Origin: Bordetella parapertussis
GTDB lineage: Bacteria > Bacteroidota > Bacteroidia > Chitinophagales > Chitinophagaceae
DNA length: 45,832 nt
Assembly (NCBI GenBank): GCA_943331005.2
Contig: CALQJX020000028.1
Coordinates: 1 to 45,832, forward strand
Reading direction: 5' to 3'
Shown: positions 35,145-44,500 of the stretch, in pieces
How the letters are laid out: every line of letters begins with the position of its first letter
Numbering within the stretch: the first letter of the stretch is position 1
Notes under the pieces: generated by a model
The model's database searches: none
Told to the model about the DNA's origin: nothing
The model's input: only the letters and a program-made list of their open reading frames with translations
Translations under genes and position numbers: made by a program

Positions 35145-35978
35145 ATGGCTAAAACATCGATTTTACTTTTCGTTTTTGCAGCAATGATCAGTTGCAACAA
35201 AACTACCAACATTACTACAGATCAGTTGCCTGCTGCTCCGACTGGGCTTACTGCAACAAAGGGTGTTTATAATGAAGTATATCTGAGCTGGACCGATAAT
35301 GCTGCCAATGAAAGTGGTTTCAGGATAGAAAGAAGACTGGATACCGGTGCATATACACTAGTTGGCAGCACTACTGCCGACAACACAACTTTTACAGATA
35401 ATACAGTATGGAATAATAACTACTATACCTACAGGGTATTTGCCTGCAATAAAAGCGGCAAATATGCTGCCAGCTCTAACGAAGTGGGACTGGAAGTGAG
35501 TTCGCTGGAAACAGGTATGATCTACGGTGGTGGCATGATAGCGTATATATTGATGCCGCGCGACAGTGGATACAAAGCCGGAGAGGTGCATGGGCTCATA
35601 GTTACTAATAAGGATTTGAGCATGGGTATGAAATGGGGTTGCGATTCTGTTCTCTCCGGCTATACCTCTTCTGCACTGGGCACAGGTTTAGCTAATACTA
35701 AAGTCATTGCTTCGGTGTGCGGTACAGGCTCTGCAGCGGGTATTTGCGCTCAACTGGTATCCGGTGGTTATGACGATTGGTTTTTGCCAAGTGTTGCTGA
35801 ACTGAGAATGCTGTATAAGAACAAGCAGTTCTTTAATAACCTCAGTTCTGTATACTGGACCAGTACCGAAAATAACAGTGATTTTTCATTTGTATTCGAT
35901 CTTTCAACCTCATATAGCAAATTTTATCCTGCCCGGAAAAATGAAAGCTATGCAGTGCGTGCCATGCGTTATTTCTGA
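35145..35978 (+). CDS. Lipoprotein with an FN3 domain and a C-terminal DUF1566 domain
   Basis: The 277-residue protein has a lipoprotein signal (lipobox A-M-I-S-C, lipidated C17), one fibronectin III domain (about 28-115, P-A-A-P-T-G-L-T-A-T and the Y-T-Y-R-V-F-A-C-N strand), and a DUF1566 domain (about 125-277) with G-G-G-M-I-A-Y-I-L, HGLIVTNKDLS, D-D-W-F-L-P-S-V-A-E-L, YWTSTENNS and the VRAMRYF end. It is the same C-terminal domain as in the island at 1510-16514, but the head is replaced by a lipid anchor and one FN3 unit. This is the only DUF1566 protein here with an obvious means of membrane attachment. Confidence 0.85.
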   Translation: MAKTSILLFVFAAMISCNKTTNITTDQLPAAPTGLTATKGVYNEVYLSWTDNAANESGFRIERRLDTGAYTLVGSTTADNTTFTDNTVWNNNYYTYRVFACNKSGKYAASSNEVGLEVSSLETGMIYGGGMIAYILMPRDSGYKAGEVHGLIVTNKDLSMGMKWGCDSVLSGYTSSALGTGLANTKVIASVCGTGSAAGICAQLVSGGYDDWFLPSVAELRMLYKNKQFFNNLSSVYWTSTENNSDFSFVFDLSTSYSKFYPARKNESYAVRAMRYF

Positions 35979-36078
35979 TATTTGACAAGATGACGATAGC
36001 TTGCTAGCACTGCTGTAAACTATATGTAAATAGGCCCATTCAACAATTACACATTACAAGAAGCTTCATTTTCTTTTT

Positions 36079-36179
36079 TTGCGCACTTTTTCCGGAATAT
36101 TTTTTTGCTCACTCAGCTATTGATTATCAACAAAAAGAGGCATTTTTCTTTGCGCAATTTTTGCGCAAAACTTGCGCAC
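36079..36179. repeat. Cluster of TTGCGCA motifs
   Basis: Four copies of TTGCGCA lie within about 100 bases: TTTGCGCAC (36079-36086 region), then three closely spaced copies TTTGCGCAA (36149-36157), TTTTGCGCAAAA (36159-36170, a perfect palindrome) and CTTGCGCAC (36171-36179). GC-rich cores in an A/T-rich gap suggest a protein-binding array or an old recombination site. No integrase or known binding protein is encoded nearby. Confidence 0.4.
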
Positions 36180-36287
36180 GTAGTATTTTTAATACGAAAC
36201 ACATAATTTATGTGCTTATGTATACTATTCATAAAAAGCAAAGCAGGGTTCATAGCAACAGGTTGAAAAAATAATTGCACAAATGCT

Positions 36288-36419
36288 ATGCCAATGGCAG
36301 CTTACAAAGACATGATGACAGAGGAAGATATCCACAAATTTGTGGTGTGGGGTAGGGATGTGTGTTGCTTCATAAACAGTTATGAAATTGGAAATGTGCT
36401 GACAGCTCATAATTATTAG
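36288..36419 (+). CDS. Doubtful 43-residue ORF
   Basis: ATG at 36288 opens a frame of 43 residues (M-P-M-A-A-Y-K-D-M-M-T-E-E-D-I-H-K-F-V-V-W-G-R-D-V) with a protein-like composition, ending at TAG 36417-36419. It has no recognisable start signal, no neighbour and no family. It may be a small protein, the remnant of a lost gene, or chance. Confidence 0.2.
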   Translation: MPMAAYKDMMTEEDIHKFVVWGRDVCCFINSYEIGNVLTAHNY

Positions 36420-36866
36420 ATTATTCAACCTGATGAATGATCTAAGATTTACAGATCTGTCAATACATTATTCTGTTCACGGGGGGGTATATTTATTATA
36501 TGTTATGGTTAGTATTTTATTCCATTGCGTGTGATTTTTATATTTAGAATAATATTAGGTTTAAATGTTGCTACTCAATCCCAATAAAGTAGCTGCATCT
36601 TCCATCCAATAAAGCGCATAAAAGCAATTCTCAGATTATTTTTAGGATAGTTTATGTATATATAACAATAAATAAATTTAACAAATAGATCAAAATGCAA
36701 AAACTAATCACTGTATATAATTATATTTTATCGAATGTTTAAAATTAATAAAGTTTTATTGTTGTTATGATATACGGCATGTATCTTCGTACTTGTAAAC
36801 AAGACTTTTAACAATCAAGATTTGATCTTATATCTATTGAGTATTTAAACTTAGGTAATAATTAAA

Positions 36867-36939
36867 GATCAGTCCTGATCAGCACAATAAATTTATAAAT
36901 AGTTTATATAAAATCAATTTCTCAGTATTAGTACTGATC
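36867..36939. promoter_or_regulatory. Possible operator repeats ahead of the AraC-type regulator
   Basis: GATCAGTCCTGATCAG (36867-36882) contains two direct GATCAG copies ten bases apart, which also form a GATCAG-TC-CTGATC inverted repeat. A further CTGATC occurs at 36934-36939, about 20 bases before the ATG. Direct repeats with helical spacing upstream of the gene would fit autoregulation by an AraC-type protein. This is inference from pattern alone. Confidence 0.35.
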
Positions 36940-36957
36940 AAAAATATACAAGTACAC

Positions 36958-38199
36958 ATGATTAGTGCAGTAGTAATAGGGGCATTATTTGTTTTGTTGC
37001 TTTTCTCTATCCAACTCCTAACCAATTCGCAGGGAAACATTTTGCTGAACCGGCTTCTGGCTGCTTCATTTATAATAGCTACAATTCCATGTGCAACTGC
37101 CAGTCTTTACTTGCATAATGCAACTACCTATTATCTGGTTGGAATTTTCGTATCGAGTATTCTAATGTTTTTGGCGCCACCGGTCTGTTACTTATACGTA
37201 AGATCCTATCTGAATGATGATACTCAACTGAAGAAGTCGGATCTATTACATCTGGTCCCAATATTGCTTGTTTTTGTTAATATCATTCCCTCTTTTACCA
37301 AAACAGGTGGTATAATTAGAGCGATCAATAATTCGCTGCTTCTGGGTATCAATGACCATACAATGTATTTATTTATTCCATTCAGGCTTCATGGTCTTTT
37401 GCGTTCTGTTTTTTCAATTGTCTATATAATTTTCACGTGGAGATTATATATAAAGGCTTTGAAATTTAAGTCGCGCAGTATAGCAAATATTCATAAAAAA
37501 TGGCTCGCTTATTTTATATCCATCAGAACAGTATTCTATTTTATATTCTTACTGCATTACAAAAAAGTTTATTCTTCTGTTAACACGCTTCAGGACTATA
37601 GTGCGAATTTGAATCTCTTATCTTTTATGTTGCTATGTTTGGTGTCTTATATTCTATTTATAATTAAGAATCCATTTTTGTTGTATGGCAACTTGATTTT
37701 CAATAATGCTGATCGAGTAAACATTCATCTTGATGCAGGTGTACAGCAGGCTGAAGAAGTAGAAGAATTGACAAACGCACAACAAAATTCTGATAACCAA
37801 GGCGATGATACCGAGTTGCCGGAAAGCAGATCACTGATATTGCATGAGGATCTGGTGAAAAAATATATTGCATTATTAGATGCATTAATGAACCAGCAAA
37901 AACTGTTTCTGAATAATTCGGTAGGTATTGATGAATTAAGTACCCGGTTAGATATGCCTAAATATCATATTCAGTATATTCTTAAATACGAGTTAAATAA
38001 AACTCTTCCCGAATACATCAATAGCTTCCGTATCAATTACTTTATTGCCAACTATCCTACTGATTCTTCGAAATATACCATAGAAACCATGGCCAAAAAT
38101 TCCGGTTTCAATAGCAGATCTGCTTTTAATAGTGCTTTTAAAAAGCAAACCGGTAAGTCTATTTTGCAATATTTTGAGCAGAATAGCATCGATTCCTGA
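36958..38199 (+). CDS. Membrane-bound AraC-family transcriptional regulator
   Basis: The 413-residue protein has about seven N-terminal membrane helices (1-240), an acidic, Gln/Glu-rich linker (about 250-295), and a C-terminal AraC/XylS DNA-binding domain (about 305-410). That domain has two helix-turn-helix units: V-G-I-D-E-L-S-T-R-L-D-M-P-K-Y-H-I-Q-Y-I-L and Y-T-I-E-T-M-A-K-N-S-G-F-N-S-R-S-A-F-N-S-A-F-K-K-Q-T-G. Such 7TM-AraC proteins are common in Bacteroidota and regulate from the membrane; the signal is unknown. It is followed by a perfect 16-base-stem hairpin and then by the giant secreted protein gene, which is a plausible target. The N-terminal half is homologous to the HTH-less protein at 1-786. 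Confidence 0.9.
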   Translation: MISAVVIGALFVLLLFSIQLLTNSQGNILLNRLLAASFIIATIPCATASLYLHNATTYYLVGIFVSSILMFLAPPVCYLYVRSYLNDDTQLKKSDLLHLVPILLVFVNIIPSFTKTGGIIRAINNSLLLGINDHTMYLFIPFRLHGLLRSVFSIVYIIFTWRLYIKALKFKSRSIANIHKKWLAYFISIRTVFYFIFLLHYKKVYSSVNTLQDYSANLNLLSFMLLCLVSYILFIIKNPFLLYGNLIFNNADRVNIHLDAGVQQAEEVEELTNAQQNSDNQGDDTELPESRSLILHEDLVKKYIALLDALMNQQKLFLNNSVGIDELSTRLDMPKYHIQYILKYELNKTLPEYINSFRINYFIANYPTDSSKYTIETMAKNSGFNSRSAFNSAFKKQTGKSILQYFEQNSIDS

Positions 38200-38221
38200 T
38201 TTTTCCTTCCTGTCTGATCTT

Positions 38222-38257
38222 CATTTTGTCCTGTTTTGTAGAAAACAGGACAAAATG
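38222..38257. terminator. Perfect 36-base inverted repeat, terminator or operator
   Basis: CATTTTGTCCTGTTTT (38222-38237) and AAAACAGGACAAAATG (38242-38257) are exactly complementary, with a GTAG loop, 23 bases after the AraC stop. No T run follows on the plus strand beyond the stem itself, and the A/T-rich stem ends are symmetrical. It could terminate transcription on both strands or bind a dimeric regulator. Confidence 0.55.
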
Positions 38258-38270
38258 CGCGCGCTCTTTC

Positions 38271-38301
38271 TTGCTTTCGTTTTATGCCGCATCTAGTTTT
38301 G
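38271..38301 (+). promoter_or_regulatory. Probable promoter of the giant NHL/VCBS gene
   Basis: TTG (38271-38273) followed after 20 bases by TAGTTTTG (38294-38301) fits the Bacteroidota primary-sigma pattern (TTG, N19-20, TAnnTTTG). Transcription would begin near 38306, leaving a leader of roughly 195 bases. It lies 13 bases beyond the perfect inverted repeat. Confidence 0.45.
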
Positions 38302-38501
38302 TTTGGTGTAGTTTTTATATCTTAATACATTAAATAATATTCAAATATATATTCTGTTTTTCAGTTTATGTAAATTCGGATAATCATAATTTATTTTCGG
38401 GGAAGTATTTATTCATTAATAATATTTTAGGTGTCAACTCTGACTCCTGCGTATTTGTTGGAAATTAAAAAGAAATAATAATAATATTAAATAATAATAA
38501 A

Positions 38502-41500
38502 ATGAAAAGGCTTCTTTTATTTATCATGTGTCTGATTGCTGTAAGTAGCACAAATGCACAAACCACGTTAGACAAGGTTGGGTTGACCAGTGCCAGTCCC
38601 TCGGCTACGGCTTATTCTTTGCGCAGGCTGGGTAGTGCATATGGTGGATTCTTTATACGGGTAAGAAGAAGTACCGATAACGTTTTATCGAATATTGGTT
38701 CTGATGGCTACGGATATATGGATACCAATGCGCTTAAAACTTTTTGTGGCAGTGCCAATGGTTTTGTGGAAACCTGGTATGACCAGAGCGGATATTCCAG
38801 GAATGCTACAATGACTGTAAACGCCAATCAGCCACAAATTGTAAGTGGCGGTGTCATATTGAGACAGAAGAACTTCCCTGCTATATTTTTCAATGGTTCT
38901 ACCTACCTGAGCACCACCGCCTTCACAGCATATGCATCCGGATTTACCGGTTGTATGGTGGCAGGTGTAGCTTCAACAACAACATTCCCTACTTTTTTAG
39001 CCAAAACAACCGCTAACCAACCAACCCCATTTGATTTTTACGGGTCAGCTTTTTTAGCAGGTAATGGCTCATCGCCTACAACCAGAACACTTTCTGTACC
39101 ATTAGACGTAGCAGGTGGTTTTTCGCAATGGACATTTGCTGCAGATGCCACACAAATGCAAGCATGGAAAAACAGCAACAGCAATATTAGCAGTACTGCC
39201 GCGCCAACCAACTATGGAGATGCAAATGTGCCGTTGATTATTGGAAGCAGACAAGATCTTTATACTCAGCTAAATGGTTATGTATGTGAATCGATCACTT
39301 TCCCTACTGTACTTACGGGTACAAACAGAGCCATAGTTGAAGCAAGCCAGATAGCTTTTTTCTCTAACAATACTGGTACAGCAACGATGTGTGTTAGCGG
39401 TACTACTACACTGAGCAATCCCACAACCGGGGGCACCTGGAGTAGCGGTAATGCATCTGTTGCCACTGTGGGGTCGAGTAGCGGGACAGTTTCAGGTGTT
39501 AGCCTGGGAACTGCAGTGATATCCTATACTGTTTCGGGTAATGTTTCTGTAACTACAGTTACTGTAAATACACCAGCAACCGGCATTTACGCATCAACAG
39601 CAGCTATTACTACTATTGCGGGTAATGGTACTGCTGGCTTTTTGGGCGATGGGGGTGCAGCAACGGCAGCGAGAATAAATTTACCAAGAGGTGTGGCGGT
39701 AGACGCCAGTGGTAATGTGTTTATAGCAGACTGCACTAACCAGAGAATTCGCCGGGTTGATGGTGCCACAGGTGTTATAACTACCATAAGCGGTACCGGA
39801 ACCCCAAGTTATACTGATCCCGGTAATGGTGTTGCAACTGCATTAGCCCTTCATACGCCTTTTGGTATGGCTGTAGATTATATGGGTAATATATATTATG
39901 CTGAGACCGGGTCCAGTATTCTTCGAATTCGCAAAATAACCGTTTCTACAGGTATTGTAACTACAGTTGCCGGTGGGTGCAATGGGTGTGGTGCTGGTGA
40001 GGGGCAGGTTGCAACTAACGCCGGGTTTGCTTTGCCTACAGGTGTGGCAGTAGATGCCAGTGGCAATATTTATGTAGCAGATCAAAGTGGAAATAAAGTT
40101 TATAAAGTTACATTTACTACCGGACTACTAAGTACAGTTGCAGGTACCGGAACAGCAGGTTTTTCGGGAGACGCAGGTGCTGCAACCGCAGCAAAACTCT
40201 CGGCTCCATATTCTGTAGCAGTAGATGCCAGCGGCAACGTATACATTGCCGACCTGAACAACAATCGTATTCGCAAAGTAACTGCGGCTACCGGCATTAT
40301 CAGTACAATTACCGGTACAGGTACGGCAGGCTTTAGTGGCGATGGCGGGCCGTCAACAGCTGCACAAATAAATGGCGCAGTGGGTGTTGCAACCGATGCC
40401 AGTGGTAATGTGTATGTGGCTGACTACAATAATCATCGTGTAAGGAAAATAAATAGTAGTGGTATCATAAGCACAATTAGCGGAACGGGTACCGGAATAT
40501 ATAGCGGAGATGGTATTGACCCTGCCGTTGCTACGCTCAATAATCCTTATGGTGTGGCTACAGATGCCAGTGGTAGTGTTTATATCGTAGATTACAATAA
40601 TAACCGCATCCGTAGGATCAGGAATGTTGACCTTTCTTTGTGTGTCGGGGGAACTGTAACTGTGTCTCATGCCACCACAGGCGGCAGCTGGAGTAGCAGC
40701 AATGCTAACGTAACAGTAGGCAGCGCAACAGGTGTGGTAACCGGCGTTTCTGCGGGCACAGCAATAATTACCTATGCCATGTCCGGCACGTCAGGCTGCT
40801 ATTCTACCGCAGTGGTAACAGTTAATGCCATTCCTACAGTAAGCGCCGGCTCCTCTGTAGCTATGTGTAGTGGGTCCAATACTACGCTCACTGCCAGCGG
40901 GGCAACCACTTATTCTTGGTCGCCGGCAACCAGCTTGTCTGCTACTACGGGCGCTGCTGTAATTTCGGCACCTACTACTACTGTTACCTATACGGTAACC
41001 GGCACCACGGCCGGCTGCAGTGCTACTGCAAGTGTAGCGGTAAGTGTAAATGCGCAACCGGCACCCAACATTGCCAGCACCGGCACCAGTATTATTACCA
41101 CTGTTGCCGGCACAGGTACAGCCGGTTATTCTGGAGATGGTGCTGCTGCGACTGCTGCGAATATAAATTTGCCGAGAGGTGTGGCTATAGATGCCAGTGG
41201 TAATGTATATATAGCAGACGTTGTTAATAATCGTATTCGTAAAATAAATCCATCTACCGGTGTAATAAGTACCGTGGCGGGTACTGGAGCATGGGGAGGT
41301 ACCGGGGACGGTGGGCCAGCAACAGCTGCGACATTCAGTTATCCATATGCAGTAGCTGTAGACGCTATTGGTAATATATACATAGCCGACCAGTACAACT
41401 ATCGTATTCGTAAGGTTACCGTTGCTACGGGTATTGTAACTACTGTTGCCGGTACCGGGACAACCGGTTATTCGGGAGATGGTTATGCCGCTACAAATGC

Positions 41501-44500
41501 TAAAATAACCGGTCCTACGGGAGTGGCGGTGGATCTACTGGGCAACATATACATAGCAGATTATGCAAATCATAGAATTCGTAAAGTAACAGCTGCTACC
41601 GGCATTATCAGTACAATTACCGGCACAGGTACGGCAGGCTTTAGTGGCGATGGCGGTGCCGCAACGGCTGCTTCGGTTAGTGCTCCTTATGGAGTAGCAG
41701 TAGATGCCAACGGTAATATATATATAGCTGACCAGAGCAATGCTCGTATACGAAAAATAACAGCTGCTACAGGTGTCATAAGTACCATAGCAGGCAATGG
41801 AACAGCCGGTTATAGTGGCGATGGTGCTGCTGCTACTGCAGCTCAGATGCAACCATTGTGTGTTGCTGCCGATGCCAGCGGTAATGTGTATGTGGCAGAA
41901 TACAATAATCATCGTTTCAGGAAAATAAGTACTAGTGGTATCATCAGCACTATTGCAGGCACCGGCACTGCTTCTTATAGCGGTGATGGTGGTGACGGTA
42001 CTGCAGCTGCAGTAAACGGACCCAATGGTGTAGCAACAGATGCAAATGGTGTTGTTTATCTGGTTGATATTAATAATAATCGTATACGTAAAATAAATAC
42101 CACAGGTACTATGGCTACTTGTGTTGGTACAACACTGACATTGACGAATGCTACTGCAGGAGGTACCTGGAGCAGCAGTAATGCTAATGCTACAGTGGGC
42201 AGCGCTACGGGTGTGGTAACGGCCGTAACGCCGGGAACAGCGGTAATTTCTTACACAATGGCCGGAGGGTGTTATTCAACCTCTGTTATTACAGTTAACC
42301 CCATACCCACGGTAAATGCCAGCTCTTCTGTAGCTATATGCAGTGGCACATCTACCGGTCTTACAGCAACCGGCGCTACTACCTATTCGTGGTCACCCTC
42401 TACAGGCTTGTCTGCAACTACCGGTGCCGGGGTTACTGCAACACCAACTACTACTACCACCTATACTGTTACCGGTACTTCATTGGGTTGCAGTGCCACT
42501 GCAAGTGTAACGGTGACAGTAAATACACAACCGGCAGCGATCCTTTCATCTGTAGGCGTAGGTTTCATTACCACTCTTGCCGGTAACGGAACAGCGGGTT
42601 TTGTGAGTGATGCTGTTGCTGCAACCGCTACCAGAATATCTTCTCCAAGAGCTACGGCAATTGATGCCAGTGGTAATATTTACATAGCCGATCAGGGAAA
42701 TCATCGTGTTCGCAAAATAACGCTGTCAACTGGTATCATAAGCACTGTGGCGGGTACAGGAACTGCATCATCTTCCGGCGATGGCGGTGCGGCGACTGCT
42801 GCTACCATAAATACACCTAGCGGAGTAGCTGTAGATGCTGCAGGTAATGTATATATTTCCGAAGCCTATTCATATCGTATTCGCAAAATAACTGCAGCTA
42901 CAGGTATCATAACCACTGTTGCGGGTAATGGCGCAGCAGGGTCCACAGGCGATGGTGGTGCTGCGACTGCCGCTAACTTAAATGTGCCTACAGGCGTAGC
43001 AGTTGATGCAGCCGGCAATATATACATTACAGAGTATTCAGGTCATAGAATTCGTAAGGTAACCGCTGCTTCCGGTATCATCAGTACTGTAGCAGGTACA
43101 GGAACTGCAGGTTTTACCAGTGACGGTGTCGCAGCAACTACAGCGCCCATCAATGGTCCTTACGGACTAGCATTAGATGCCAGTGGCAATATATACATAG
43201 CAGATGCCAGTAATAATCGTATTCGCAAAGTAACTGTTGCTACAGGGATCATCAGTACTATTGCCGGTACAGGTTCAGCAGGTTTTTCCGGCGAAGGAAC
43301 TGCTGCAACTTCAGCTATATTGAACTCTCCACTTGGTGTTGCTGCAGATGGCAGCGGTAATGTTTATGTAGCTGATCTATCAAATAATCGTTTCAGGAAA
43401 ATAAACAGTAGTGGTATAATAAGTACTGTAGCAGGAACGGGTACGGCCGGATTTGGCGGTGATGGTGCCATTGGTACTGCAGCTGCTGTAAACGGAGCAA
43501 CCGGAATAACTACAGATGCCATGGGCAATATTTATATGGCAGATTTGACCAATCACCGTATCCGTAAAATAGATGTGGCAGGTAAATTGTCTTTGTGTAT
43601 AGATGGAACACTTTCCCTGACCAATGCTACAGCAGGTGGCACCTGGAGCAGCAGCAGCGCTAATGCTACTGTAGTTGGCAGCACAGGAGTGGTAACCGGC
43701 GTAACTGCAGGTACAGCAGTAATTTCCTATACTATGCCCGGCGGCTGTTATTCTACCACCATTGTAACCGTTAACGCCAATCCTACAGTTAGTGCCGGCT
43801 CGTCTGTTGCTTTATGTACGGGCGGGTCTACTACGCTCACAGCAAGTGGCGCTAATACCTATACATGGTCGCCGGCAACAGGTTTGTCGGCAACAAACGT
43901 AGCCAGTGTTACGTCAACCCCAACAACGACGTCTACTTATACGGTTACCGGCACCAGTATTTTTGGCTGCAGTGCTACGGCAAGTGTAACAGTAACTGTA
44001 AGGACAGTTCCTGCTATTACATCGGTTAGTCCGCTTATTGGTTATCCGTCATCGTCGGTAACTATTACGGGTACCAATTTCGATACAACTACAACCGATA
44101 ATATAGTTTATTTCGGTGCTACGAAGGCAACCGTTACTTCTGCTTCGGCTACATCACTCTCGGTAACTGTGCCTACGGGGGCAACTTTTTCGCAGGTTAG
44201 TATCAACAGGTCGGGTTGTAATCTGAATGCTTTGTCGCCACAGCCCTATCTGCCTTCATTCGACAACAGTTCTTTAGCGACAGGTTCGATAAATCTTAAT
44301 ACCAAGGTTGATTTTACAACCGGCACAACACCTTATGGAGTAACAATTGGAGATGTTGATGGAGATGGGAAATCGGATATAATAGTAACTAACAGCGTAA
44401 GTAATACTGTTTCTGTATTCAGAAATACCAGTACCAGCGGATCTATAACCTCCGGGTCATTTGCTGCTAAAGTAGATTTCACAACAGCCACAGCTCCCTA

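Larger units (their letters stand above)
35979..36957. other. Long A/T-rich gap ahead of the membrane AraC gene
   Basis: These 979 bases contain a cluster of TTGCGCA motifs (36079-36179), a doubtful 43-residue frame (36288-36419) that includes a 14-base palindrome CCACAAATTTGTGG (36332-36345), and GATCAG/CTGATC repeats ahead of the regulator gene (36867-36939). The rest is A/T-rich with no gene I can support. Confidence 0.5.
38200..38501. other. Regulatory gap between the AraC gene and the giant NHL/VCBS gene
   Basis: It contains a perfect inverted repeat (38222-38257), a promoter-like TTG and TAGTTTTG pair (38271-38301), and a leader of about 190 bases. The leader ends in an A/T-rich run of AAT/ATA repeats just before the ATG, typical of translation starts in this phylum. 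No gene is visible in it. Confidence 0.5.

Noticed and set aside
1510..35978. Diversity-generating retroelement
   Set aside because: No reverse transcriptase frame and no template-like repeat are visible in the window; kept only as a question about the DUF1566 ends.
40916..42586. Plus-strand frames of 95 and 82 codons inside the giant NHL gene
   Set aside because: They are in another frame than the long open one and have Cys/Tyr-rich shadow composition typical of shifted repeats.
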